From: Gordonia alkanivorans NBRC 16433
GTDB taxonomy: Bacteria; Actinomycetota; Actinomycetes; Mycobacteriales; Mycobacteriaceae
DNA length: 48,723 nt
Direction of reading: 5' to 3'
NCBI RefSeq assembly: GCF_000225505.1
Contig: NZ_BACI01000068.1
Coordinates: 1-48,723 of the forward strand
Shown here: in pieces, positions 38,561 to 46,893 of the stretch
Layout of the letters: every line of letters starts with the position of its first letter
Numbering within the stretch: position 1 is the stretch's first letter
Notes under the pieces: model-generated
Seen by the model: only the letters and a program-made list of their open reading frames with translations
Told to the model about the DNA's origin: nothing
Database searches by the model: none
Program-made: the position numbers and the translations under genes

Positions 38561-39556
38561 GTGACCACCCTCATCGGACCCCCCGAACTGACCAACAGCG
38601 GGATGACCGGATCGGACCTGCTGCGCGAACTGCTACCCGTGTGCGAGACCGAGGTGGAGCGTCACATGCGGATGACCAAGGACTGGCATCCGCACGACTA
38701 CGTGCCGTGGGACTCCGGCCGCAACTTCGCGATGCTCGGCGGCATCGACTGGGACCCGGAACAGTCGCAGCTGTCGGAGACCGCCAAGGCCGCGATGATC
38801 ACCAACCTGCTCACCGAGGACAACCTGCCGTCGTACCACCGGGTCATCGCCGAGAACTTCAGCCTCGACGACGCGTGGGGCTGGTGGGTCGGCCGTTGGA
38901 CCGCCGAGGAGAACCGCCACTCGGTGGTCATGCGCGACTACCTCGTCGTCACCCGCGGCGTCGACCCGGTCGAACTCGAAGAGATCCGGATGGCCCACAT
39001 GACGTCCGGCTTCAACCCGCTGCCCGAAGATGACGGACAGCGCGACCACAGCTTCGACATGCTCTATGCCGTCGCCTATGTCAGCTTCCAGGAGCTCGCC
39101 ACCCGCGTCTCGCACCGCAACACCGGCAAGGCCTGTGGCGACCCCATCGCCGACCGTATGCTGCAGCGCGTGGCGGCCGACGAGAACCTGCACATGCTCT
39201 TCTACCGCAACATCGTCGCCGGCGCCCTCGACCTGGTTCCCGACCAGACGATGGCCGCAATCTACGCGATCGTCTCCAACTTCCAGATGCCCGGCGCCAC
39301 CATGCCGAACTTCCGGCGCAACGCGGTGCTGATCGCCAAGGGCGGCATCTACGACCTGCCGCAGCACATGTCCGAGGTGGTCATGCCGGTGCTGCGCAAG
39401 TGGCGCATCTTCGAGCGCGAGGACTTCGGGCCGCTCGGTGAGCACTACCGCGAACAGCTCGCGGCCTTCCTCGATGAGATGAACGTCAAGGTCGAGAAGT
39501 TCGAGGCCTCGCGTGAGCGCGCCCTGCAGCGCGAGCGGGCACGGAGCCGGGCATGA
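38561..39556 (+). CDS. Acyl-ACP desaturase (diiron, DesA type)
   Basis: A soluble ferritin-like diiron enzyme that introduces a double bond into acyl-ACP using O2 (331 aa). The iron ligands are in WTAEENRHSVVMRDY (EENRH) and RVAADENLHMLFYRN (DENLH); the Glu ligands of helices 1 and 3 are in CETEVERHMR and SFQELATRV. The GTG has AGGAGA directly upstream; the earlier in-frame start would add 20 residues before the ribosome site. It is divergent from the dosR-like gene and overlaps the following small gene by four bases. O2 dependence makes control by a hypoxia sensor plausible. Confidence 0.93.
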   Translation: MTTLIGPPELTNSGMTGSDLLRELLPVCETEVERHMRMTKDWHPHDYVPWDSGRNFAMLGGIDWDPEQSQLSETAKAAMITNLLTEDNLPSYHRVIAENFSLDDAWGWWVGRWTAEENRHSVVMRDYLVVTRGVDPVELEEIRMAHMTSGFNPLPEDDGQRDHSFDMLYAVAYVSFQELATRVSHRNTGKACGDPIADRMLQRVAADENLHMLFYRNIVAGALDLVPDQTMAAIYAIVSNFQMPGATMPNFRRNAVLIAKGGIYDLPQHMSEVVMPVLRKWRIFEREDFGPLGEHYREQLAAFLDEMNVKVEKFEASRERALQRERARSRA

Positions 39557-39846
39557 CGCTCACACAGCCGATGGAGGTGGACGAGCTCGCGTGCGGGTGC
39601 GAGTCCGGGTTCGCCACGGCGATCTCGATGGCCGAGGCGGCCGCCGACCGGAACCCGGCATGGTGGAACGAGATCCGGACGGGCGCCGACGACGCGCTCG
39701 ACGCCGCCTACTGCAGTTCCAAGCTGCTCGGCGCGCTGCTGCAGTCGGCCGCGCACCGGCTCGGTGTGCCATCCGCCGACATCTGGGCCCACATCCGCCG
39801 GACCGGCGAACTGCCGCTGCAGATCACACCGGACGGGCAGCTGTAG
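39553..39846 (+). CDS. Small conserved-looking protein coupled to the acyl-ACP desaturase
   Basis: I do not recognise this 97-residue protein. It starts inside the stop of the desaturase (ATGA), so it is almost certainly co-translated. It is soluble, with a Cys pair (ELACGCESG), then predicted helices (FATAISMAEAAADRNPAWW, DDALDAAYCSSKLLGALLQS). The stop is a TAG within a near-repeat of the previous eight codons, suggesting a recent local duplication at the 3' end. A role as a partner or regulator of the desaturase is a guess from position. Confidence 0.65.
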   Translation: MTLTQPMEVDELACGCESGFATAISMAEAAADRNPAWWNEIRTGADDALDAAYCSSKLLGALLQSAAHRLGVPSADIWAHIRRTGELPLQITPDGQL

Positions 39847-39856
39847 ATCACACCGG
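39817..39856 (+). repeat. 24-bp-period tandem repeat at the end of the small gene
   Basis: CTGCAGATCACACCGG (39817-39832) recurs 24 bp later as CTGTAGATCACACCGG (39841-39856), in the same reading frame. The single C-to-T difference turns CAG (Gln) into the TAG stop. Beyond this TAG the frame would run on to another TAG at 39886-39888. Confidence 0.7.
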
Positions 39857-39885
39857 CGGGCGCCGGGGACGGGGCGACCGCCCGG

Positions 39886-39891
39886 TAGTGT
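39886..39891 (+). promoter_or_regulatory. Candidate -10 element for cysG (leaderless)
   Basis: TAGTGT ends 8 nt before the ATG of cysG, and no ribosome site is visible. If used, cysG has its own promoter, separate from the desaturase operon. Confidence 0.4.
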
Positions 39892-39899
39892 TCCGTGCC

Positions 39900-41099
39900 A
39901 TGTCTGGTCACTACCTCGTCGGCCTCGATCTCGCGGGCCGCAGGGTGGTCGTCGTCGGCGGCGGTTCCGTCGCACAGCGTCGGCTGCCGAACCTCATCGC
40001 GGCCGGAGCCGACGTGCACGTCATCGCCATCGACCCGACGCCGGCCGTCGAGTCGTTCCAGGGCATCACCGTGACCCGCCGCGCGTACGCCGACGGCGAC
40101 CTCGAAGGCGCCTGGTACGCGATGGCCTGCACCGATGATCCGGCGGTCAATGCGGCGGTCGTCGCCGAGGCCGAACGCCGCCACACCTTCTGTGTGCGCG
40201 CCGACGACGCACAGTACGGAACCGCGGTCACCCCGGCGTCCGCCCGGCACCGCGACGTCCAGTTCGGTGTCCTCGCCGGTGGCGACCACAAGCTGTCGGC
40301 CGCGTTGCGTGCCGCGATCAGCCGTGCGTTGGCGGAGGGCTCGCTGTCCGTGGACGACGTCGAACCGCACGCCCCGGGTGTCGCGCTGGTCGGCGGCGGT
40401 CCCGGCGATCCCGACCTCATCACGGTGCGTGGCCAGCGCCTCCTCGCCGAGGCCGACGTCGTCGTCGCCGACCGTCTCGCGCCGGCCGAACTGCTCGAAT
40501 CCCTCGGCCCACAGGTGGAGATCATCGACGCCGCGAAGGTTCCCTACGGCCGCGCGATGAAGCAGGAGGCCATCAACGACGTCCTCGTGGCGCGCGCCAA
40601 GGAGGGCAAATTCGTCGTCCGGCTCAAGGGCGGCGACCCCTATGTCTACGGTCGCGGCTTCGAGGAGCTGCAGGCCTGCGTCGCCGCCGGTGTACCGGTG
40701 ACCGTGGTGCCCGGCATCAGCAGCTCGATCGCCGCACCCGCGTCGGCCGGCATCCCGGTGACCCACCGCGGCGTCACCCATGAGGTGGTCATCGCCTCCG
40801 GTCACGTCCCGCCCGGCCACCCCGACTCGCTGATCGACTGGTCGGCGATGGGCAAGCTGCGCGGCACGCTCGTGCTGATGATGGCCGTCGAACGGGTCGA
40901 CGTCTTCGCCGACGCCCTGCTCGAGGGCGGCCGGCCCGCCGACACCCCGGTGGCCATGATCGAGAACGGATCGCTGCCGACGCAGCGCCTGCTGCGCACC
41001 GACCTCGCGCATGCCGCCGAGGTCGCCGAGGCCGAGGGGTTGCGCCCGCCGGCCATCGTCGTCATCGGCCAGGTGGCCGCTTTCACCGAAGGCGCCTGA
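39900..41099 (+). CDS. cysG: Siroheme synthase-like: precorrin-2 dehydrogenase plus uroporphyrinogen-III C-methyltransferase
   Basis: A fusion enzyme (399 aa) that feeds both siroheme and cobalamin synthesis. The N-terminal Rossmann domain (VVVVGGGSVAQRRL) oxidises precorrin-2 with NAD. The C-terminal SAM-dependent domain methylates uroporphyrinogen III, with ALVGGGPGDPDLITVRG, RLKGGDPYVYGRGFEE and VPGISSSIAAPASAGIPVTH. It is shorter than E. coli CysG because the middle region is reduced. In M. tuberculosis it follows cobB directly; here the DosS/DosR-desaturase block intervenes. Confidence 0.92.
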   Translation: MSGHYLVGLDLAGRRVVVVGGGSVAQRRLPNLIAAGADVHVIAIDPTPAVESFQGITVTRRAYADGDLEGAWYAMACTDDPAVNAAVVAEAERRHTFCVRADDAQYGTAVTPASARHRDVQFGVLAGGDHKLSAALRAAISRALAEGSLSVDDVEPHAPGVALVGGGPGDPDLITVRGQRLLAEADVVVADRLAPAELLESLGPQVEIIDAAKVPYGRAMKQEAINDVLVARAKEGKFVVRLKGGDPYVYGRGFEELQACVAAGVPVTVVPGISSSIAAPASAGIPVTHRGVTHEVVIASGHVPPGHPDSLIDWSAMGKLRGTLVLMMAVERVDVFADALLEGGRPADTPVAMIENGSLPTQRLLRTDLAHAAEVAEAEGLRPPAIVVIGQVAAFTEGA

Positions 41100-41132
41100 A
41101 CCGGGCAGTTCGGGACATCGAACCAACAGGGA

Positions 41133-41163
41133 TTGGCACATCGGCGCGCTCGGACGGTACCGT
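41133..41163 (+). promoter_or_regulatory. Candidate promoter for efpA (leaderless)
   Basis: TTGGCA (41133-41138) and TACCGT (41158-41163) are separated by 19 bp. The -10 element ends 8 nt before the ATG of efpA. It is the clearest two-part promoter among the leaderless candidates. Confidence 0.5.
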
Positions 41164-41171
41164 CGTGCCTT

Positions 41172-42671
41172 ATGTCGAATCCCGGATCAGTGCACGCTGG
41201 AACTGTGGACACCGCCCAGTTCCGTCCGGTCTTCGGACTGCCGATCCTGGTGCTGTCCGGAATGCAGCTGCTCATGGTGCTCGATGGCACCGTCGCGGCG
41301 CTGGCCCTCCCACGGATCCGCGACGCCCTCAGCCTCTCCGAGTCGAGCGCCAACTGGGTCATCTCCAGCTACGTCCTGGCCTTCGGTGGCCTGATGCTGC
41401 TCGGCGGCCGCCTCGGTGACACCTTCGGCCGCAAGCGGATGTTCATCGTCGGCGTCGTGGCCTTCACCCTGACCTCACTTCTGTGCGGTCTCGCGTGGAA
41501 CGAGGCCAGCCTGATCGTCGGCCGCGCACTGCAGGGGGCGTCGGCCGCCATCGCCGCCCCGACCGCGATGGCCCTGGTCGCGACCACCTTCGCGCCGGGC
41601 AAACCCCGCAGCCAGGCCTTCGCCGTCTATGCGGCGATGACCGGCGTCGGTTCGGTCGCCGGCCTGATAGTGGGCGGCGTGCTGACCGAGGTGTCGTGGC
41701 GACTCGTGTTCCTCATCAACGTGCCGATCGGCCTGGTCGTCGTGATCGGCGCGATCATCGCGCTGCGCGAATCGCAGGGCGAGCGTCTGCCGCTCGACGT
41801 TCCCGGCGCGGTGCTCGGCACCCTCGGCTGCACCTTGCTGGTCCTCGGCGTCAACGAGGGTCCCAACGGCTGGGGTTCGCCCGTCGTGATCGGCTCGTTC
41901 GTGCTCGGCGTGCTGGCGCTGATCGCCTTCGTGGTGGTCGAGCGACGCGCCGCCAACCCGATCCTGCCGTTCTCGCTGTTCGACAACACCTCACGCGTCG
42001 CGGCACTCGGGGCGATCCTGTTCGCCAGCATGATCATGATGTGCATGGCGGTGTTCATCTCGCTGTATCTGCAGGGGATTCTGAAGTACTCGCCGATCCA
42101 GAGTGGTCTGGCCGTCGTGCCCTTCGCCTTCGGCCTCGGCATCGCCGCGGCGATCGCGTCGAAGCTCTCGCTGATGACCCAGCCGCGCTGGCTGGTCCTG
42201 GTCGGCGGCGCGGTGATCCTCGCCGGCTGCTTCTACGCCTCGTCGATCGCCACCGATGCCCCCGACTACTTCCCGAGCATCTTCCTGCCGGTCATCGTGA
42301 TCGGCTTCGGCGTGGGCCTCGCCGTCATCCCGCTCACCCTGTCGGTGGTCGCCGGCGTCGGACCGAACGAGATCGGTCCGCTGACCGCCCTCGCGCAGGT
42401 CGCGCAGAACCTCGGCGGAGCGGTCGGCCTCGTCGTGGTGGGGGCGATGGTGACGTCGCGGGCACTGTCCAAGGGCGGCACCACCGAGCCCGTCGAGACC
42501 ATGAACCCGACTCAGCTGGCCGCTCAGGCCGAGGGCTACGGCCTCGCCTTCGCGGCGTGTGCCGGCATCGCGGTCATCGCCGCGATCGTCGTCCTGTTCA
42601 TGCGGTTCACCCCGGAACAGGTCGCCGAGGGCCAGGCCGCCCAGGAAGCAGCCGACGCGGGCGTCGAATAG
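41172..42671 (+). CDS. efpA: MFS multidrug exporter EfpA
   Basis: A 14-helix proton-driven exporter of the QacA/EmrB type (499 aa). Motif A is GGRLGDTFGRKRMF. Motif C-like GAGVxxGPxxGG is represented by VAGLIVGGVLTEVSWRLVF. VLDGTVAALALPRIRDAL in helix 1 is typical of the DHA2 family. Context between cysG and proS is that of M. tuberculosis efpA (Rv2846c). The start is set by the promoter spacing; an earlier in-frame ATG at 41133 lies inside the -35 element. Confidence 0.9.
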   Translation: MSNPGSVHAGTVDTAQFRPVFGLPILVLSGMQLLMVLDGTVAALALPRIRDALSLSESSANWVISSYVLAFGGLMLLGGRLGDTFGRKRMFIVGVVAFTLTSLLCGLAWNEASLIVGRALQGASAAIAAPTAMALVATTFAPGKPRSQAFAVYAAMTGVGSVAGLIVGGVLTEVSWRLVFLINVPIGLVVVIGAIIALRESQGERLPLDVPGAVLGTLGCTLLVLGVNEGPNGWGSPVVIGSFVLGVLALIAFVVVERRAANPILPFSLFDNTSRVAALGAILFASMIMMCMAVFISLYLQGILKYSPIQSGLAVVPFAFGLGIAAAIASKLSLMTQPRWLVLVGGAVILAGCFYASSIATDAPDYFPSIFLPVIVIGFGVGLAVIPLTLSVVAGVGPNEIGPLTALAQVAQNLGGAVGLVVVGAMVTSRALSKGGTTEPVETMNPTQLAAQAEGYGLAFAACAGIAVIAAIVVLFMRFTPEQVAEGQAAQEAADAGVE

Positions 42672-43412
42672 TCAGTCCGTCAGCACCACGATCTGGTCGG
42701 GTGCGGGGATCTCGACGCGCTGACCGGCGTCGGACAGGACCGCGGCAAGGCCGTTGATGTCGCGCACGTTGCGTCGTGTGCGGACCAGTTCGCGCGCCAT
42801 CAGGCCCTTGTAGTGCTTGTTGAAGTGGCTCACGACCTTGCGTGATCCATCGGGCTGTTCGGTCATCACCGTCGCGGTGACCGCACCCTTGACGGGCCCG
42901 AGCTGCTGGTAGACGCCGGAACGCAGATCCACCACGAAGTCGTCGACGGCGTCGAGCGTGGGGGACAGCTCCGGCTTCCAGATCGACGCCAGCGTCGGCA
43001 TGCCGGGGAGCTTGGATCCACCCGACAGCCGGTAGGCGGGAATCGGGTCGGCAGCGCGCACCACACCGAACAGTGCCGAGCCGATGGCCAGTCGTTCGGC
43101 TGCCTTGGTCTTGCCGGCCTTGGTCAGCGCGGCGTGGTCGAGGGCGTCGTAGAGCACGCCGGTGTAGCGCTCGATCGCCGGGCGGGTGGGGGAGAGCCAC
43201 AGGTCGGCGTTGCGGTCCACCTCGGAGAGCTGGGTGGCGCCGAGGCCGAGCGCCGTGCGGCTCGCGTCGAGGTCGCCGGCGAGGTCGACGATGGCCTCAC
43301 CGATCCGTTTGCGGACGGGGTTCAGCTCGGAAAACGACAGGGTGTCCAGATCGAGGGGAGCCCCGCGCCCACCGTCGGATTTGGTCTCGGAGGGAGGGAG
43401 GATGACGAGCAC
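42672..43412 (-). CDS. yaaA: Peroxide stress protein YaaA (DUF328)
   Basis: A YaaA/DUF328 protein (246 aa). In E. coli YaaA limits free iron and DNA damage during peroxide stress. VLVILPPSETKSDGG at the N-terminus, YTGVLYDALDHAAL, FGVVRAADPIPAYRLSGGSK and VVSHFNKHYKGLMARELV are family blocks. The GTG start is chosen because the family sequence begins there and a -10-like TATGGT ends 6 nt upstream. Longer in-frame starts lie across the proS start. It ends next to the efpA stop, convergent. Confidence 0.9.
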   Translation of the reverse strand: MLVILPPSETKSDGGRGAPLDLDTLSFSELNPVRKRIGEAIVDLAGDLDASRTALGLGATQLSEVDRNADLWLSPTRPAIERYTGVLYDALDHAALTKAGKTKAAERLAIGSALFGVVRAADPIPAYRLSGGSKLPGMPTLASIWKPELSPTLDAVDDFVVDLRSGVYQQLGPVKGAVTATVMTEQPDGSRKVVSHFNKHYKGLMARELVRTRRNVRDINGLAAVLSDAGQRVEIPAPDQIVVLTD

Positions 43413-43440
43413 CGGAACACCATAACTAAGCTGGTTTGTC
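43413..43440. promoter_or_regulatory. Compact divergent promoter region of yaaA and proS
   Basis: Only 28 bp separate the two start codons. TATGGT on the reverse strand (43424-43419) ends 6 nt before the yaaA GTG. TAAGCT on the plus strand (43427-43432) ends 8 nt before the proS GTG. The two -10-like elements stand back to back with 2 bp between. Each -35 region would have to lie inside the opposite coding sequence. Both mRNAs would be leaderless. Confidence 0.45.
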
Positions 43441-45183
43441 GTGATCACACGCATGTCGACCCTGTTCCTGCGGACCCTGCGCGACGACCCGGCCGATGCC
43501 GAGGTGCCCAGCCACAAGCTGCTGGTGAGAGCGGGCTACGTCCGCCGCGTCGCGCCCGGCGTCTACTCCTGGCTCCCCCTGGGTCTGCGCGTGCTCAAGG
43601 CCATCGAGAACGTCGTGCGCGAGGAGATGAACGCGATCGGCGGTCAGGAGATCCTGCTGCCGGCGCTCCTGCCGCGCGAACCCTACGAGGCCACCAACCG
43701 ATGGACCGAGTACGGCGACGCGCTGTTCCGTCTCAAGGACCGCAAGGGCGCCGACATGCTCCTCGGACCCACGCACGAGGAACTCTTCGCGACGCTGGTC
43801 AAGGGCGAGTACTCGTCCTACAAGGACATGCCGGTCATCCTGTACCAGATCCAGACCAAGTACCGCGACGAGGAGCGTCCGCGCGCGGGCATCCTCCGCG
43901 GTCGCGAGTTCGTGATGAAGGACGCCTACTCCTTCGACCTCGACGACGCCGGCCTCAAGAAGGCCTACAACGCCCATCGCGAGGCGTACCAGAAGATCTT
44001 CGAACGCCTGCAGATCAAGTACGTCATCGTCTCCGCCACCTCCGGCGCGATGGGCGGCAGTGCCTCCGAGGAGTTCCTGGCCGAGTCCGAGGTCGGCGAG
44101 GACACCTTCGTGCGATGCCTGGAGTCGGGGTACGCGGCGAATGTGGAGGCGGTCGTCACGCATGCGCCCGCCCCGAAGCCGATCGACGGTCTGCCCGAGG
44201 CAGTCGTCCACGACACCCCGGACACCTCGACCATCGACACGCTCGTGGCGTGGGCCAACGAGACCCTCGACGGTGAGTACACCGGTGCCGACACACTGAA
44301 GAACGTGATGGTGAAACTGCATGCGCCGGGCAAGGATCCGGAGATCATCGGTGTCGGCGTCCCCGGCGACCGCGAGGTCGATCTCAAGCGTCTCGAGGCA
44401 TCCGTGTCGCCGGCCGAGGTCGAGCTGCTCACCGAGGCCGACTTCACCGCCAACCCGTTCCTCGTCAAGGGTTACATCGGTCCGAAGGCGTTGCAGGCCA
44501 ACGGTATCCGCTACCTCGTCGACCCGCGCGTGGTCGACGGGACGTCGTGGATGACCGGTGCCGACGAGCCCGGACGCCACTACGTCGGTCTCGTCGCCGG
44601 CCGCGACTTCACGCCCGACGGCACGGTCGAGGCCGCCGAGGTCCGCGACGGCGACCCGTCGCCGGACGGCGCCGGGGTGCTGGTGAGCGCCAAGGGCATC
44701 GAGATCGGGCACATCTTCCAGCTCGGCCAGAAGTACACCGACGCCTTCGAGGTCGACGTGCTCGGCGAGAACGGCAAGCCGGTCCGGCTGACCCAGGGTT
44801 CCTACGGTGTCGGTGTGTCGCGCCTGGTGGCGGTCATCGCCGAACAGTCGCACGACGACAAGGGTCTGCGCTGGCCGAAGACCGTGGCGCCGTTCGCCGT
44901 TCACCTCGTCATCGCCAACAAGGACGAGGCCGCGATCGCCGGTGCCGAGCAGCTCGCCGCGGACCTCGACGCCGCCGGGCTCGAGGTGCTCCTCGACGAC
45001 CGCAAGGCCTCGCCCGGTGTGAAGTTCAAGGATGCCGAGCTCCTCGGCATGCCGACGGTCGTGGTGGTCGGACGCGGCTATGCCAACGGCACCATCGAGA
45101 TCCGCGACCGGTTCACCGGTGAGGCCGCGGAGGTGGCCGTCGACGGTGCGGTGGACGCGGTCGTCGCGGCGGCACGCGCCTAG
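43441..45183 (+). CDS. proS: Prolyl-tRNA synthetase
   Basis: Class II aminoacyl-tRNA synthetase for proline, bacterial type with editing domain (580 aa). The N-terminus [20 protein letters not shown] and [20 protein letters not shown] are typical. [12 protein letters not shown] and [12 protein letters not shown] form the ATP site. The editing insertion covers about residues 230-400. Motif 3 is [14 protein letters not shown], and the anticodon-binding domain is C-terminal. A second in-frame ATG lies four codons downstream. Its stop overlaps the stop of the reverse-strand DUF4439 gene. Confidence 0.97.
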   Translation: MITRMSTLFLRTLRDDPADAEVPSHKLLVRAGYVRRVAPGVYSWLPLGLRVLKAIENVVREEMNAIGGQEILLPALLPREPYEATNRWTEYGDALFRLKDRKGADMLLGPTHEELFATLVKGEYSSYKDMPVILYQIQTKYRDEERPRAGILRGREFVMKDAYSFDLDDAGLKKAYNAHREAYQKIFERLQIKYVIVSATSGAMGGSASEEFLAESEVGEDTFVRCLESGYAANVEAVVTHAPAPKPIDGLPEAVVHDTPDTSTIDTLVAWANETLDGEYTGADTLKNVMVKLHAPGKDPEIIGVGVPGDREVDLKRLEASVSPAEVELLTEADFTANPFLVKGYIGPKALQANGIRYLVDPRVVDGTSWMTGADEPGRHYVGLVAGRDFTPDGTVEAAEVRDGDPSPDGAGVLVSAKGIEIGHIFQLGQKYTDAFEVDVLGENGKPVRLTQGSYGVGVSRLVAVIAEQSHDDKGLRWPKTVAPFAVHLVIANKDEAAIAGAEQLAADLDAAGLEVLLDDRKASPGVKFKDAELLGMPTVVVVGRGYANGTIEIRDRFTGEAAEVAVDGAVDAVVAAARA

Positions 45184-45644
45184 CCTGAGACGGGAGACCC
45201 CGGGAACGCCACCGTGACCGGGGTTTCCTGCAGCAGCGCTCGCCACGTGGCGGCGCGGACCGCACAGTCCGACAGGCCGTCGACCCCGATCCGGCGGCCG
45301 GCTTCGTCGTCGGCCTGTTCGAGCAGGGCCCGGTATGCGGTCGTGCAGTCGATCTCGGCCGCGAGTGCCGCCCGAGCGGCGGTCTCGGGGTCGGTGACCT
45401 GCACCGGCAGCGTGTAACCGGCTGCGGCCAGCGGCGATGTGCCGCCGGCGGCGGTGATGGCCCGGTCGATCTCGTCCCGGCGGGCGCGGTGCTCGGCGGC
45501 GTAGTCGCCGACCATGCGACGGCGCGCGGCCGTGACGAACGCGGTGATCACCCCGTAGGTGAAGATCGCGGCGTTCTCGGCGTCCGCGGCGACGACGAGC
45601 GGGTCGCCGGTGTCGGCCACCGGGGAGGGGACGGGGCTGGTCAT
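45180..45644 (-). CDS. DUF4439 ferritin-like protein
   Basis: A small four-helix protein (154 aa) like Rv2844. [18 protein letters not shown] in the first helix (here [15 protein letters not shown]) and [14 protein letters not shown] in the next are typical of the ferritin-like DUF4439 family. [18 protein letters not shown] and [12 protein letters not shown] continue the bundle. Metal binding is unproven. It overlaps the upstream lipoprotein gene by four bases and ends convergently with proS. Confidence 0.78.
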   Translation of the reverse strand: MTSPVPSPVADTGDPLVVAADAENAAIFTYGVITAFVTAARRRMVGDYAAEHRARRDEIDRAITAAGGTSPLAAAGYTLPVQVTDPETAARAALAAEIDCTTAYRALLEQADDEAGRRIGVDGLSDCAVRAATWRALLQETPVTVAFPGSPVSG

Positions 45645-46144
45645 GCCAGTTGCACCTCTCGCATCGAGGTCACGGCGGCCGCGACCGATCCGGCCAGACC
45701 GGCCGGGTATCCGGGCAGGGAGATCGCCACATCGCGCGCTTCACCCGAGGACTGCTCGAGTCCGGCGCGCAGGCCCACCAGGGTCGGCGGTTCGGCCGGA
45801 GTGGGTGTCGTCGAGGGGCCCGGCTCGTCGACGGTGGTCGCGACGTCCTGGTCCAGGCGGATGATCTCCTCACGCAGCGCCCGTGCGTGCTCGGCGCGCT
45901 GATCTGCGACGACCGCGAGGGCTGCGGCATATCTGGGCTCGGCGCCGGCGAGCGATCGAGCGCTCTTCTCGTCGGCGAGGGCGCTGCGCACGAGGGGTAC
46001 CAACCGCTCGGCGGTGATGGTTTCCTCCGACGGTCCCGTGCTGCAGCCCGACACGCCGACGGCTCCCAGGCCGGCCACCGCGACCCCTGCCACGAGTCCT
46101 CCGCGCAACACGGTGCGCCGATCCAATGTGGTCACGCGACACAT
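45641..46144 (-). CDS. Putative Tat-type lipoprotein (Rv2843-like)
   Basis: An exported lipoprotein (167 aa from ATG, 164 from the GTG at 46135). The signal peptide has the twin-arginine motif DRRTVLRGG, a hydrophobic core (LVAGVAVAGLGAVGV) and a lipobox ending SGCS. The mature part is helical, Ala-rich, with a Thr/Pro-rich linker (PGPSTTPTPAEPPT). It is first in an operon with the DUF4439 gene, so the two may work together at the envelope. Function unknown. The upstream extension reaches into the rimP promoter and is rejected. Confidence 0.72.
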   Translation of the reverse strand: MCRVTTLDRRTVLRGGLVAGVAVAGLGAVGVSGCSTGPSEETITAERLVPLVRSALADEKSARSLAGAEPRYAAALAVVADQRAEHARALREEIIRLDQDVATTVDEPGPSTTPTPAEPPTLVGLRAGLEQSSGEARDVAISLPGYPAGLAGSVAAAVTSMREVQLA

Positions 46145-46192
46145 GATGCCAGCCGCGAAACGAAGGTGGTCGGGGCATGCCCGGCGATCCAC

Positions 46193-46198
46193 TAGGAT
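46193..46198 (+). promoter_or_regulatory. Candidate -10 element for rimP-nusA-ylxR-infB
   Basis: TAGGAT lies about 63 nt before the rimP ATG in the divergent gap with the lipoprotein gene. No clear -35 was found. Confidence 0.3.
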
Positions 46199-46260
46199 GT
46201 GTCGAAGCAACTTCGTGCGAGACCTGGCACGGCCCGACAACTGAAGACGAGGGGAGTGGC

Positions 46261-46830
46261 ATGCCGATCAGCCCGCCGCAGGTGAGTGAACTCGTCGAAA
46301 AGCTTGTCGTAGAGCAAGGTTTCGACCTCGAAGACGTCATCGTCAACCGACGCGACGGCCAGGACGAACTGACGATCGTCGTCGACCGCGACGGCGGTGG
46401 CGATCTCGACGTCCTCGCCGACCTGTCCAACCGGATCTCCGAGCTCCTCGACGCGGTTCCCGAACTCACCGACGAGGATGCCTACGTCCTCGAGGTGACC
46501 TCGCCCGGCGTCGACCGTCCCCTGACCCTTCCGCGGCACTGGCGTCGCAACACCGGACGCCGCGTCGCCGTCGACGTGGCCCCGCTCGAGGGGAGCGAGG
46601 AGCGGTCTCTCACCGGTCGCATCGGCAAGCTCGACGAGACGAACGTCGAGATCGTGATGAACCTCCGCGGACGGATCGCGGTGGAGACCATCCCGCTCGA
46701 GGCCGTGACGAGAGCCGTCGTGCAGGTCGACTTCTCGCAGCCGAGCGTCGCCGAACTCGAACTCTGCGGACTCGACGCCGAGGAGATCGAGCGTCGGCGG
46801 GCGCGGGACCGCACGCAACTGAACGACTGA
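46261..46830 (+). CDS. rimP: Ribosome maturation factor RimP
   Basis: Needed for assembly of the 30S subunit (189 aa). VEKLVVEQGFDLEDVIVNRR opens the N-terminal domain. YVLEVTSPGVDRPLTLPRHW is the most conserved stretch and joins the SH3-like C-terminal domain. GAGGGGAG precedes the ATG. It starts the classic rimP-nusA-ylxR-infB operon, with 63 bp to nusA. Confidence 0.95.
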   Translation: MPISPPQVSELVEKLVVEQGFDLEDVIVNRRDGQDELTIVVDRDGGGDLDVLADLSNRISELLDAVPELTDEDAYVLEVTSPGVDRPLTLPRHWRRNTGRRVAVDVAPLEGSEERSLTGRIGKLDETNVEIVMNLRGRIAVETIPLEAVTRAVVQVDFSQPSVAELELCGLDAEEIERRRARDRTQLND

Positions 46831-46893
46831 AGACCGAAGAACCGAACAAGTGACAAGTGAAGAGCGGCGACAAGTGAATAGGAGCCAGACCCC

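Noticed and set aside
43426..45246. A 606-codon reverse-strand frame opposite proS
   Set aside because: Shadow of proS; starts and stops bear no relation to gene boundaries, and the sequence is low-complexity Gly/Val/Arg/Asp.
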